From: Massilia sp. Root133
Lineage (GTDB): Bacteria; Pseudomonadota; Gammaproteobacteria; Burkholderiales; Burkholderiaceae_D
NCBI RefSeq assembly: GCF_001426525.1
Contig: NZ_LMEW01000035.1
Location: 383,060 to 447,059, forward strand
Direction: 5' to 3'
DNA length: 64,000 nucleotides
A program made the translations under genes and the position numbers. Positions 39,883 to 47,948 of the stretch are shown here, piece by piece; position 1 is the stretch's first letter; each line of letters opens with the position of its first letter. The notes under the pieces were generated by a model that was not told where the DNA came from, did no database searches, and saw only the letters and a program-made list of their open reading frames with translations.

Positions 39883-40740
39883 TCAGACCGTGGCCAGGAC
39901 CTGGCCGTCGCCTGCGCTGTCCGCTTCGGCCTTGAGCTTGGCGTTCTGCTTGGCGCGCGAGCGCGACGGCGGCAGGCGGCGCAGCGTCTTGAGGGCTTCC
40001 GGATCCTTGATGCCGATGGTGCGCTGGTCGACGGTGATCAGGCCGATCTCGTTAAAGGCGGACAAGGTGCGGCTGACCGTCTCGAGCGTCAGGCCGAGAT
40101 AGCTGCCGATCTCGTGGCGCGTCATGCGCAGGTTGAACAGTTTGCTCGAATACCCCATCGCGGCGAAACGTTCCGCCAGCGAGATCAGGAAACGGGCCAC
40201 GCGCGCTTCGGCCGACAGGGCGCCGAGCATGCCGATCATGGCCTGTTCGCGCACCAGTTCGCGGCTCATCACGCCATACATCAGGTTCTCGAGCTCGGCA
40301 TGCACGCGACCGAGCGCGGTGAGCTTCTTGAACGGCACGAGGATCAGGTCGCAGTCGGACAGGGCGACGGCTTCCGACGCGTAATGGCGCGTGTGAATGC
40401 CGTCGACGCCGAGCATGTCGCCCTTCATCGGGAAGCTGAGCACCTGTTCGTTGCCGAATTCGTCGATCAGCACGGTTTTCAGGAAACCGGAGTTGACGAT
40501 GTACAGGGTGTCGAAAGCCTGGCCGATCGTGTGCACGCGCTGTCCTGTCTTGAACTGTACGTGCTGGAACAGCAATTCCTCGGTGTTCATCGAGACGGCG
40601 GCCGGGATGTGGAGCAGGTCGCAGACCTCTTTCAGGTTCGACCAGAGGCGGCCCTGGCGTTGGCGTCCGGCTTCCATCTGTGACGAGTGCAGGGTCGACG
40701 GGGAGGCGTTACGTTGTTCTGAAGTTAGCTGGGACTGCAT
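39883..40740 (-). CDS. Crp/Fnr-family transcriptional regulator lacking the Fe-S cysteine cluster
   Basis: 285 residues. The N-terminal cyclic-nucleotide-binding-type beta roll spans about 55-165. A dimer helix follows, and a winged helix near 215-250 with recognition sequence GLTLETVSRTLSAF. The E-x-x-S-R pattern is the FNR/ANR class that reads TTGAT half-sites. The N-terminal region has a single Cys (EVCDLL) and no C-x2-C-x-C cluster, so direct oxygen sensing by 4Fe-4S is unlikely. The start has GGAG 6 bases upstream; an ATG two codons earlier overlaps the ribosome site. The basic tail (SRSRAKQNAKLKAE) is long for the family. A NarL-type regulator and a Usp gene are close by, suggesting a low-oxygen or redox regulon. 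Confidence 0.85.
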   Translation of the reverse strand: MQSQLTSEQRNASPSTLHSSQMEAGRQRQGRLWSNLKEVCDLLHIPAAVSMNTEELLFQHVQFKTGQRVHTIGQAFDTLYIVNSGFLKTVLIDEFGNEQVLSFPMKGDMLGVDGIHTRHYASEAVALSDCDLILVPFKKLTALGRVHAELENLMYGVMSRELVREQAMIGMLGALSAEARVARFLISLAERFAAMGYSSKLFNLRMTRHEIGSYLGLTLETVSRTLSAFNEIGLITVDQRTIGIKDPEALKTLRRLPPSRSRAKQNAKLKAEADSAGDGQVLATV

Positions 40741-41096
40741 ACTCATCTCCAGGTTTAGGATTTCAAAGAACCAAGCTGCGGTCCGGTGGTGCCAGTGCGG
40801 TATCGGAGCCACAGAGCTGACTGGATACGGATATGGACCGCAGGCAAGTCGAAACGCTGAAGTCAGTATGCCAACACGAGTCCGGCATTAATATCAGCAA
40901 CGGCTGAATGTGTAGTAGGAGGGAGCGTCAGCTTGTAGGAATTTTCTTACTGCCAAGCTGCCGATGGAGGGGGAGTCACGAGTGAGGCGCGTGTAGGATT
41001 ACGCGAGCGGGCGGCGGGCCCTGCATGGCCGGAAAGCGCCGGGGCAGGGCACGAAAAGTGTCGCTTGAATGTCAAATCTGTTTCGTGCGTAGCCGT
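40741..41096. promoter_or_regulatory. Fnr-like gene upstream region with repeated GTAGGA boxes
   Basis: A 356-base gap between two leftward genes. It holds GTAGGA at 40915, 40935 and 40993, all in the same orientation, the first two exactly 20 bases apart. The middle one belongs to the near-palindrome GTAGGA-ATTT-TCTTAC (40935-40950), nested in a CAGCTTG/CAAGCTG inverted repeat (40929-40935, 40954-40960). No open frame with a ribosome site was seen. It is likely the control region of the Fnr-like gene. Confidence 0.45.
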
Positions 41097-41741
41097 TCAG
41101 GCTTTCATCGGCGCAAGCAGCCGATGCGCCACCGCGTACTGGACCATTTCGGACAGCGAGGTCATGCCCATTTTCTGCATGATGCGGGTCTTGTGGGTAC
41201 TGACGGTCTTGACGGACAAATGCAGGTTGTTGGCGATCTCCGTGATCGATTTGCCGCCCACGAGGAGCGAGAATACCTCGAATTCGCGATCCGAGAGCTG
41301 CTTGTGCAGCAGCTGTTCGTTCGGCGCCATGATGTTCAGCGCCAGCTGCTCGGCCACTTCCGTGCTGATGTACGGGCGGCCGGAGGCCACCTTGCGGATC
41401 GCCCCGACGAGCTGCGTGCCGGCACTTTCCTTGGTGAGATAGCCCTGGGCGCCTGCCCGGATGGCGCGCACGGCGTACTGCTCTTCCTCGTGCATCGTCA
41501 GGATCAGGATGGCGAGCTTGGGCGCTTCGCTGCGCACCTGGCGGATCAGGTCGACGCCGCTGCGGCCCGGCATGGACAGGTCCAGCAGCAGCAGGTCGAA
41601 GCCGCCCTGGCGTACCAGCGACAGCACTTCGAAGCCGTTGATGGCTTCGCCGACGATCTCGATGTCGAGCGCGCCGTCGAGGATACGCTTGAGGCCCTCG
41701 CGCATGATCGTGTGGTCGTCGGCGATGACAATGCGAATCAT
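41097..41741 (-). CDS. NarL/FixJ family response regulator
   Basis: 214 residues. The receiver has acidic pair DD at 8-9, acceptor Asp54 in LLLLDLSMPG, and Lys in GYLTKESAG. The LuxR-type helix-turn-helix is near 150-210: LSDREFEVFSLLVGGKSITE, then H-L-S-V-K-T-V-S-T-H. It activates or represses genes after phosphorylation by an unlinked kinase; none is adjacent. AAGGGA lies 6 bases before the ATG. The repeated GTAGGA boxes in the next intergenic region are candidate targets, by inference only. Confidence 0.92.
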   Translation of the reverse strand: MIRIVIADDHTIMREGLKRILDGALDIEIVGEAINGFEVLSLVRQGGFDLLLLDLSMPGRSGVDLIRQVRSEAPKLAILILTMHEEEQYAVRAIRAGAQGYLTKESAGTQLVGAIRKVASGRPYISTEVAEQLALNIMAPNEQLLHKQLSDREFEVFSLLVGGKSITEIANNLHLSVKTVSTHKTRIMQKMGMTSLSEMVQYAVAHRLLAPMKA

Positions 41742-41876
41742 AAGATGTCCCTTGGGGATCAATTGTAAAATGAAGGTAAAAAGATATCACAGCAGCAACA
41801 CTGACGTTGCTTTTTTTCGGACAACGCCTGCTGTCCGATGGCGCGCCGCGGAGCCGCGGTTACTTCGGTAGGCGCG

Positions 41877-42341
41877 TCAGGTGCCGGGCTCCCGGATCAG
41901 GCGGTGCACCAGCACGGGCTTGGTCGTATGGGACAGCACCTTGTTGGTCACGCTACCTAGCAGCAACTGTCCCCAGCCGCTGCGGCCGTGCGACCCCATG
42001 AAGATCAGGTCGCAGTGTTGCTGTTCCGCCACGTCCACGATCTTCAGCGCCGCCGCGTCGGAAAACGCCGTCATGCAGGCGTGCTTCAGGCCGCAGCCTT
42101 CCGCCGCACGCATGATGGAGCCCATGTACTCCTCGCCGAGGCGCTTCATCTGCTGGACGTACTCCTCTTCGCTGGGGTAAGCGGGCGGCACGATCTCGAC
42201 ATACACGGGGTACTGGTACTCGGGCGCGACGAACAGGGCGAGCACTTCGGCCCCCATCTGTCGCGCGAATTTGACGCCGGCACAGGCGGTATGCTGCGAT
42301 ACCGAGGAGCCGTCGGTGGTGATCAGAATTTTCTGGTACAT
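41877..42341 (-). CDS. universal stress protein (UspA family)
   Basis: 154 residues, a single Usp domain. It opens with the ILITTDGSSVS strand and P-loop region and ends with the ATP-binding signature GSHGRSGWGQLLLGSVTNKV (the G-x2-G-x9-G-S/T type), so it should bind ATP. The ADP/ATP-binding acidic residue in TTDGS is in place. Upstream of it is a 369-base divergent region facing cheZ. Proximity to the Fnr-like and NarL-type regulators suggests induction under oxygen limitation or stress, as is known for many Usp genes. Confidence 0.92.
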   Translation of the reverse strand: MYQKILITTDGSSVSQHTACAGVKFARQMGAEVLALFVAPEYQYPVYVEIVPPAYPSEEEYVQQMKRLGEEYMGSIMRAAEGCGLKHACMTAFSDAAALKIVDVAEQQHCDLIFMGSHGRSGWGQLLLGSVTNKVLSHTTKPVLVHRLIREPGT

Positions 42342-42710
42342 GGTGAGTCCTCCCTCACGTCACGCTACCTTCTCATTGTAGTTCGCGTTTACCCTCTTGG
42401 CGGAATGTAAATGCTTGATCTTGCTCAGGGATGTGCTCGGCATTCGGCGCCCAAATACCGGATGTCACAAATGCCTCCGCGATAAAAAAATACAACACAT
42501 GCTTTGTGAAAATATTCAGAAAATCCTGTAAAAGATTGTCGACAGGCCAAGATTACTCACCAATCGGCAACTCCGGCATTTCAGAAGATTTACCTACGGC
42601 AACCACGCTGATACACTCGTCGGGAATTTGTACCGTCAGCGTAATGACGGCAGCCGTACCGCACACAGCAAAGATGATCGCGACATTTAAATTATGGAGA
42701 AGCAGGGACT
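42342..42710. promoter_or_regulatory. divergent intergenic region between usp and cheZ
   Basis: 369 bases with lower GC than the flanks, especially 42410-42570. I see no convincing promoter boxes, no hairpin with T tract and no open frame with a ribosome site. A TTGAT half-site near 42416 could be an Fnr-type half operator but lacks its partner. Confidence 0.3.
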
Positions 42711-43583
42711 ATGACCGACGCCGCTGACGATTTCGACGCATTATTCGAGGAAGTGGCAGCGCAGCGTGCCAGCGCACCCGCTGCCGCTCTGACGCCGGCG
42801 CCCGCGCCCGAGCCCGCCGCCGGCGGCGACAGCGGCGATACCGACGACCTGGAGGCCCTGTTCGACCAGGTCGCGGCCACCAGCGCGCCGGCCCCGGCCG
42901 TCGTGCCTGCTCCGGCCGCTCCGGCCGCTGCCGCCCCGGCCGAGGGCGGCGAGGAAGAACACAAGGGGATGTACGAGCGCCTCGGCGGCATCGTGCGCCT
43001 GCTGCACGACTCGCTGCGCGAGCTGGGCTACGACAAGGCCCTGACCGAGGCGTCGTCCCAGATCGTGGACGCCCAGGACCGCCTGGAATACGTCGCCACC
43101 CTGACCGAACAGGCCGCCAACAAGGTGCTGAACACCCTGGACGACGGCATGCCGGCCCAGGACCTGCTGTCCAAGCAGGCCAAGGACATGGAAAACCGCT
43201 GGGACGACCTGTTCGCCGGCAAGCTCTCGATCGAGCAGTTCAAGGCCCTGGCCGGCGATTCGAAGCAGTTCGCCCAGCTCGTGTCGGAAGCGACCGAAGC
43301 CGAGAAGGCGCGCCTGCTCGAGATCATGATGGCGCAGGACTTCCAGGACATCACCGGCCAGCTGATCAAGAAAGTGGTCGTGATCACCAAGACGGTCGAG
43401 AACGAGCTGACCCAGCTGCTGAAGGACAGCGCACCGCCCGACGTGAAAGAAAAACTGGCGCAGAAACAGGCCGCACAGGAACAGCCGCAGCCGCCGCAGC
43501 AACTGATGTCGGGTCCGTCGGTGCCGTCCGCGGCGCTCGACCAGGACAGTGTCGATGACCTTCTTGCCGATCTGGGATTCTAA
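42711..43583 (+). CDS. cheZ: CheZ-type CheY-P phosphatase
   Basis: 290 residues. The C-terminal two-thirds are the CheZ helical hairpin with the catalytic Gln segment AQDFQDITGQLIKKVV. The protein ends with DDLLADLGF, the CheY-docking peptide. The first 85 residues are Ala/Pro-rich and hold two short acidic motifs, DDFDALFEEVA and DDLEALFDQVA, which resemble each other and, more loosely, the C-terminal peptide. Its function is removal of phosphate from CheY-like receivers. The stop and the next ATG share a base (TAATG), so it is tightly coupled to the CheA gene. No cheY is in the window. Confidence 0.88.
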   Translation: MTDAADDFDALFEEVAAQRASAPAAALTPAPAPEPAAGGDSGDTDDLEALFDQVAATSAPAPAVVPAPAAPAAAAPAEGGEEEHKGMYERLGGIVRLLHDSLRELGYDKALTEASSQIVDAQDRLEYVATLTEQAANKVLNTLDDGMPAQDLLSKQAKDMENRWDDLFAGKLSIEQFKALAGDSKQFAQLVSEATEAEKARLLEIMMAQDFQDITGQLIKKVVVITKTVENELTQLLKDSAPPDVKEKLAQKQAAQEQPQPPQQLMSGPSVPSAALDQDSVDDLLADLGF

Positions 43584-45475
43584 TGGATGAAATGCTCAAG
43601 GATTTCGTCGTCGAGGCGATGGATCTTGCAGCGAATGTCGAAGAGCATCTGCTGCACCTCGAACGCGATCCCGACAACAAGGAAACGCTGAACGCGGTCT
43701 TCCGCTCGTTCCACACGATCAAGGGTGGCGCGGGTTTCATGGGGTTGCCGGCGCTCGTCGCCGCCTGCCACCTGACGGAAAACCTGTTCGACGCGCTGCG
43801 CACCGGCGCCGCCCCTGTCACGCCGGGCGCGATCGAAGCGTCGCTGCAGGCGTCGGGCTTCGTGGCCGACCAGCTCAATGACCTGAACAACGGCGCCACG
43901 CCGGACCAGCTGCCGCAGATGCCGGCCGATCTCGAGCGCATGCTCAAGGACGCCATCGCCGGCACGGACGCCGCGCCCGCGCCGAAGGCCGCGCCCGCGC
44001 CCGTGAAGGCTGCTCCGGTCGCGGTCGCGGTCGCACCGGCACCGGCCGCGCCGGGCGCCGACGGTCTCGATTGGGAAGCGATGTACATGGCGGTCGTCCC
44101 GGCCGGCACGTACACCCCGGCCGAGGCGCCTGCCGTCGCGCCGGGCACCGCCGTCGAGGCAGTGGCTGCACCCGCGGCTGCCGCGCCGCTGGAAGCCGCG
44201 GCAGCGGCTGCACCCGCCGCCGCGTCCGGCAAGCCGGGCTGGGACGGCGTCGAGCGCCGCAACGAGAACAAGCCCGCCAGCACCGGTCCCGCGAAGGACG
44301 AGAGCATCCGTATCGACGCGGTCAAGCTGGACGCCCTGCTGGAAGTGGCCGGCGAATCCGTGCAGGCCGCGAACCAGGCGGCCGTGCTGCTGGAGCGCCT
44401 GTCGCAGTTCAAGTTCGAAGGCCAGGCCGCCACCTTGATGGCCACGCTGACGGAGACGCTGGAGCGCGCGTCGCGCTACTCGGCCGAACTGCAGCGCGCC
44501 ACGCTGGCGACCCGCATGCAGCCGGTGGGCCGCCTGTTCCAGAAATTCCCGCGCCTCGTACGCGAGCTGGCGAAGGACCTGGGCAAGGACGTCGAGCTGA
44601 CCATCGAAGGCGCCGAGACGGAAGTCGACCGCGTCGTCGTGGACAGCCTGTACGACCCGCTCGTGCACATGCTGCGCAACGCGCTGGACCACGGCGTCGA
44701 GTCGCCGGAAGACCGCGTCGCCAACGGCAAGCCCGCGAAGGCCTACATCCTGCTGAAGGCGTGGCAGGAAGCGAACAGCGTCATGATCGTGCTGCAGGAC
44801 GACGGCCGCGGCATGGATCCGGCCAAGCTGCGCAAGAAGGCGATGGAGAAGGGTCTCATTTCCGAGAACCAGGCGACGAGCGACGACGAGGCGTACCAGC
44901 TGGTGTTCCTGCCGGGCTTCTCGACCAAGGAAGTGGCGTCGTCGGTCTCGGGCCGCGGCGTGGGCATGGACGTGGTCAAGACGGCCGTCGAGAAGAACCG
45001 CGGCGCGATCCGCATCGATTCGAACCTGGGTACCGGTACGAAGTTCTCGATCCGCCTGCCGATCGAACTGTCGATCGTGCCGACCATGCTCGTGTCGACG
45101 TCGGGCGCGCAGCTGGCCCTGCCGATGGCCGTGGTCGAGCGCGTCGTCGAACTGCCGGAGACCTTCATGCAGGTCGGCGGCGCCCCGGTGCTGAAGGACC
45201 AGGGCCGTCCGCTGCCGGTGCGTTCGCTGGCGCTGTCGCTCGGCTACGAGGCGTGCGTCGAGCGCGTGGGCATCGTCATCAACGCCCCGCAGCCGTACAT
45301 CATCGCGGTGGAAGCCGTCGACGGCACGGCCGACCTGGTGATCAAGCCGATGACGGCGCTGAACGTCGAAGGCATCACGGGTACGGCGCGCTCGGCGGAA
45401 GGTTCGCTCGTGCTGGTCGTCGGCCTGTCGTTCCTGATGGACGGTTGCCGCACTACCGTGAGGTTGGCCGCGTAA
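43583..45475 (+). CDS. CheA-like chemotaxis histidine kinase without P2 domain
   Basis: 630 residues. The Hpt domain carries the phosphorylated His44 in FRSFHTIKGGAGF. A long Ala/Pro-rich linker (about 125-220) stands where the CheY-binding P2 domain would be. The P3 dimer domain begins at SIRIDAVKLDALLEVAGESV. HATPase motifs are LRNALDHGVE, DDGRGMDP and GRGVGMDVVK. A C-terminal CheW-like domain (PTMLVSTSGAQLALPMAVVE onward) should dock on CheW or receptors. There is no receiver. With cheZ directly upstream this is a minimal two-gene unit; receptors, CheW and CheY must be elsewhere. A strong terminator follows. Confidence 0.88.
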   Translation: MDEMLKDFVVEAMDLAANVEEHLLHLERDPDNKETLNAVFRSFHTIKGGAGFMGLPALVAACHLTENLFDALRTGAAPVTPGAIEASLQASGFVADQLNDLNNGATPDQLPQMPADLERMLKDAIAGTDAAPAPKAAPAPVKAAPVAVAVAPAPAAPGADGLDWEAMYMAVVPAGTYTPAEAPAVAPGTAVEAVAAPAAAAPLEAAAAAAPAAASGKPGWDGVERRNENKPASTGPAKDESIRIDAVKLDALLEVAGESVQAANQAAVLLERLSQFKFEGQAATLMATLTETLERASRYSAELQRATLATRMQPVGRLFQKFPRLVRELAKDLGKDVELTIEGAETEVDRVVVDSLYDPLVHMLRNALDHGVESPEDRVANGKPAKAYILLKAWQEANSVMIVLQDDGRGMDPAKLRKKAMEKGLISENQATSDDEAYQLVFLPGFSTKEVASSVSGRGVGMDVVKTAVEKNRGAIRIDSNLGTGTKFSIRLPIELSIVPTMLVSTSGAQLALPMAVVERVVELPETFMQVGGAPVLKDQGRPLPVRSLALSLGYEACVERVGIVINAPQPYIIAVEAVDGTADLVIKPMTALNVEGITGTARSAEGSLVLVVGLSFLMDGCRTTVRLAA

Positions 45476-45510
45476 AAAGACGTTGCAGCATTTTTGCCAC
45501 AAAGCTACGA

Positions 45511-45543
45511 AAAGCCTGCGCAGGAAATGCGCAGGCTTTTTTT
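45511..45543 (+). terminator. rho-independent terminator after cheA
   Basis: A 12-bp perfect stem AAAGCCTGCGCA / TGCGCAGGCTTT with loop GGAAA, followed by a T run. It lies 35 bases after the cheA stop. Confidence 0.9.
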
Positions 45544-45695
45544 ATTTGTGTGTCTGCAAATGGGCCCGAACAAAATTTTTATACGGATGAGTTCATTGGA
45601 ATAATCGTGCTCGAAGGGCATTGCTTCCGCATTGCACAAATATGGCATAATCAAAGACCATGCCCGCATGTAGCGGTCGCTTTACTGGATTTAAC

Positions 45696-47096
45696 ATGTT
45701 AAAAACGCTCTACGACAAACTTTGGGATTCGCATGTCGTGCGTGCCGATGCGGATGGCACCACCGTGCTGTATATCGACCGTCACCTGGTCCACGAAGTC
45801 ACCAGCCCGCAGGCGTTCGAAGGCCTGCGCGAAGCCGGCCGCCCGCTATGGCGCACTTCGGCCAATCTTGCCGTAGCCGACCACAACGTGCCGACCACCG
45901 ACCGCTCGCACGGCATTCTAGATGCGACCTCTCGCCTGCAGGTCGAGACGCTGGACAATAACACCAAGTCCTTCGGCGTCACGTACTTCAACATGAACGA
46001 CAAGCGCCAGGGCATCGTGCACGTGATCGGCCCGGAGCAGGGCGCGACCCTGCCGGGCATGACCGTCGTGTGCGGCGACTCGCACACGTCGACGCACGGC
46101 GCGTTCGGCGCGCTGGCCCACGGCATCGGCACGTCGGAAGTCGAGCACGTGATGGCCACGCAGACGCTGCTCGCGAAGAAATCCAAATCGATGCTGGTGC
46201 AGGTCGACGGCGAACTGCCGGCCGGCGTGACCGCCAAGGACATCGTGCTGGCCGTGATCGGCAAGATCGGCACCGCCGGCGGCACGGGCTATGCCATCGA
46301 ATTCGGCGGCTCGACGATCCGCTCGCTGTCGATGGAAGGCCGCATGACCGTCTGCAATATGGCGATCGAAGCGGGCGCGCGCGCCGGCATGGTCGCCGTC
46401 GACGACACGACCATCGAGTACGTCAAGGGCCGCCCGTTCGCACCGGTGGGTCCGCAGTGGGAGCAGGCCGTCGCGTACTGGCGCACCCTGCACTCGGATC
46501 CGGGTGCGAGGTTTGACCTCGTCGTGCAGCTGAATGCCGCCGAGATCCGTCCGCAGGTGACCTGGGGCACCTCGCCCGAGCAGGTCACGACGATCGACGG
46601 CCGCGTGCCCGATCCGGACAAGGAAAAAGACCCCGTCAAGCGCGACGCGATGGAAAAGGCGCTCGTCTACATGGACCTGAAGCCGAACACCGCGATGGAA
46701 GACATCCGCATCGACAAGGTGTTCATCGGTTCCTGCACCAACTCGCGCATCGAGGACCTGCGCGCCGCCGCGGCCATCGTGCGCGGCCGCCAGCGCGCGT
46801 CGAACGTGAAGCTGGCGATGGTGGTGCCGGGCTCCGGCCTCGTGAAGGAGCAGGCGGAGCGCGAAGGTCTCGACCAGATCTTCAAGGCCGCCGGCTTCGA
46901 ATGGCGCGAGCCGGGCTGCTCGATGTGCCTCGCGATGAACGCCGACCGCCTGGAACCGGGCGAGCGCTGCGCGTCGACGTCGAACCGCAACTTCGAAGGC
47001 CGCCAGGGCCAGGGTGGCCGCACGCACCTGGTGTCGCCGGCCATGGCCGCGGCGGCAGGTATCGCCGGTCATTTCGTCGATGTTCGTAAAATCTAA
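45696..47096 (+). CDS. leuC: 3-isopropylmalate dehydratase large subunit
   Basis: 466 residues. With LeuD it isomerises 2- to 3-isopropylmalate in leucine synthesis. The 4Fe-4S ligands are in FIGSCTNSR (near 347) and GCSMCLA (near 407 and 410). Aconitase-type motifs VCGDSHTSTHGAFG and STSNRNFEGRQG are intact. The start is MLKTLYDKLWDSHVV, the usual family N-terminus, not the longer frame. The preceding 150 bases are AT-rich, with a CATAAT near 45649 as a possible -10. It heads the leu-asd block; a REP-like repeat and an entericidin gene separate it from leuD. Confidence 0.97.
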   Translation: MLKTLYDKLWDSHVVRADADGTTVLYIDRHLVHEVTSPQAFEGLREAGRPLWRTSANLAVADHNVPTTDRSHGILDATSRLQVETLDNNTKSFGVTYFNMNDKRQGIVHVIGPEQGATLPGMTVVCGDSHTSTHGAFGALAHGIGTSEVEHVMATQTLLAKKSKSMLVQVDGELPAGVTAKDIVLAVIGKIGTAGGTGYAIEFGGSTIRSLSMEGRMTVCNMAIEAGARAGMVAVDDTTIEYVKGRPFAPVGPQWEQAVAYWRTLHSDPGARFDLVVQLNAAEIRPQVTWGTSPEQVTTIDGRVPDPDKEKDPVKRDAMEKALVYMDLKPNTAMEDIRIDKVFIGSCTNSRIEDLRAAAAIVRGRQRASNVKLAMVVPGSGLVKEQAEREGLDQIFKAAGFEWREPGCSMCLAMNADRLEPGERCASTSNRNFEGRQGQGGRTHLVSPAMAAAAGIAGHFVDVRKI

Positions 47097-47106
47097 ACCG
47101 ACAATT

Positions 47107-47147
47107 CGGGGTCAGAGCACGGTTTTCCCGGGTGTGCTCTGACCCCG
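47107..47147. repeat. REP-like palindrome, copy 2 (variant arms)
   Basis: Arms CGGGGTCAGAGCAC (47107-47120) and GTGCTCTGACCCCG (47134-47147) form a perfect 14-bp stem. Compared with the other copies, the CCC/GGG pair has become CAC/GTG on both sides, a compensatory change. It lies 10 bases after the leuC stop. Confidence 0.8.
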
Positions 47148-47162
47148 ACTGACTAAGCTCAT

Positions 47163-47285
47163 ATGAAGAAAATCATTGCTCTCGCACTCATCGCAATCGC
47201 CGCAGCCGGCTGCAACACCATTTCGGGCGTCGGGAAGGACGTGCAGAAAGTTGGCCAAGTGATCACGGGCGCTGGTGGTAAATAA
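47163..47285 (+). CDS. entericidin A/B family lipoprotein, 40 aa
   Basis: A tiny lipoprotein. The lipobox IAAAGC places the lipidated Cys at 17 after a short hydrophobic signal. The mature part is NTISGVGKDVQKVGQVITGA, then GGK, the characteristic amphipathic entericidin helix. It sits between leuC and leuD, and its stop is 2 bases before the leuD ATG, an arrangement common in Burkholderiales. Entericidins form antidote/toxin-like cell-envelope peptides in E. coli; what this one does inside a leucine operon is unclear. It lies just downstream of the REP-like copy 2. Confidence 0.85.
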   Translation: MKKIIALALIAIAAAGCNTISGVGKDVQKVGQVITGAGGK

Positions 47286-47287
47286 TC

Positions 47288-47935
47288 ATGGATAAATTCA
47301 CCGTACACGAAGGACTGGTGGTCCCGCTGGACCGGGCCAACGTCGACACCGACGCCATCATTCCGAAGCAGTTCCTCAAGTCGATCCGCCGCACCGGCTT
47401 CGGCCCCAACCTGTTCGACGAGTGGCGCTATCTCGACCACGGCGAACCGGGCATGGACAACAGCAAGCGTCCAGTCAATCCGGACTTCGTGCTGAACCAG
47501 CCGCGCTACGCCGGCGCGTCGATCCTGCTGACCCGCAAGAACTTCGGCTGCGGCTCCTCGCGCGAGCACGCGCCGTGGGCCCTGCAGCAGTATGGCTTCC
47601 GCGCCGTCATCGCGCCGAGCTTCGCCGACATCTTCTTCAACAACTGCTTCAAGGGCGGCATGCTGCCGATCGTCCTCACCGAGGCGCAGGTCGACCAGCT
47701 GATGAATGAAGTGAAGGCGTTCCCGGGCTACAAGCTCGTCGTCGACCTCGAGAAGCAGACCGTGGGCACGCCGGACGGCCACCTCGCGTTCGAATTCGCC
47801 ATCGACGACTTCCGCAAGTACTGCCTGCTGAACGGCCTGGACGACATCGGCCTCACGCTGCGCCACGCCGACGACATCCGCGCCTACGAAGAACGCCACC
47901 TGCGCGCGCAGCCGTGGCTCGCCAACACCATCTGA
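47288..47935 (+). CDS. leuD: 3-isopropylmalate dehydratase small subunit
   Basis: 215 residues, the swivel domain of the isopropylmalate isomerase. Visible motifs are VDTDAIIPKQFLKSI near the N-terminus and the substrate-binding GCGSSREHAPWAL. Normal length. It starts immediately after the entericidin gene and ends 13 bases before leuB, so it is part of the leu transcript. Confidence 0.97.
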   Translation: MDKFTVHEGLVVPLDRANVDTDAIIPKQFLKSIRRTGFGPNLFDEWRYLDHGEPGMDNSKRPVNPDFVLNQPRYAGASILLTRKNFGCGSSREHAPWALQQYGFRAVIAPSFADIFFNNCFKGGMLPIVLTEAQVDQLMNEVKAFPGYKLVVDLEKQTVGTPDGHLAFEFAIDDFRKYCLLNGLDDIGLTLRHADDIRAYEERHLRAQPWLANTI

Positions 47936-47948
47936 ACGAGAACAAGAA

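Noticed and set aside
45570..45695. A leuL-type leader peptide with Leu codons ahead of leuC
   Set aside because: No short frame with a run of Leu codons and a following attenuator hairpin was found; the strong hairpin present is the cheA terminator.
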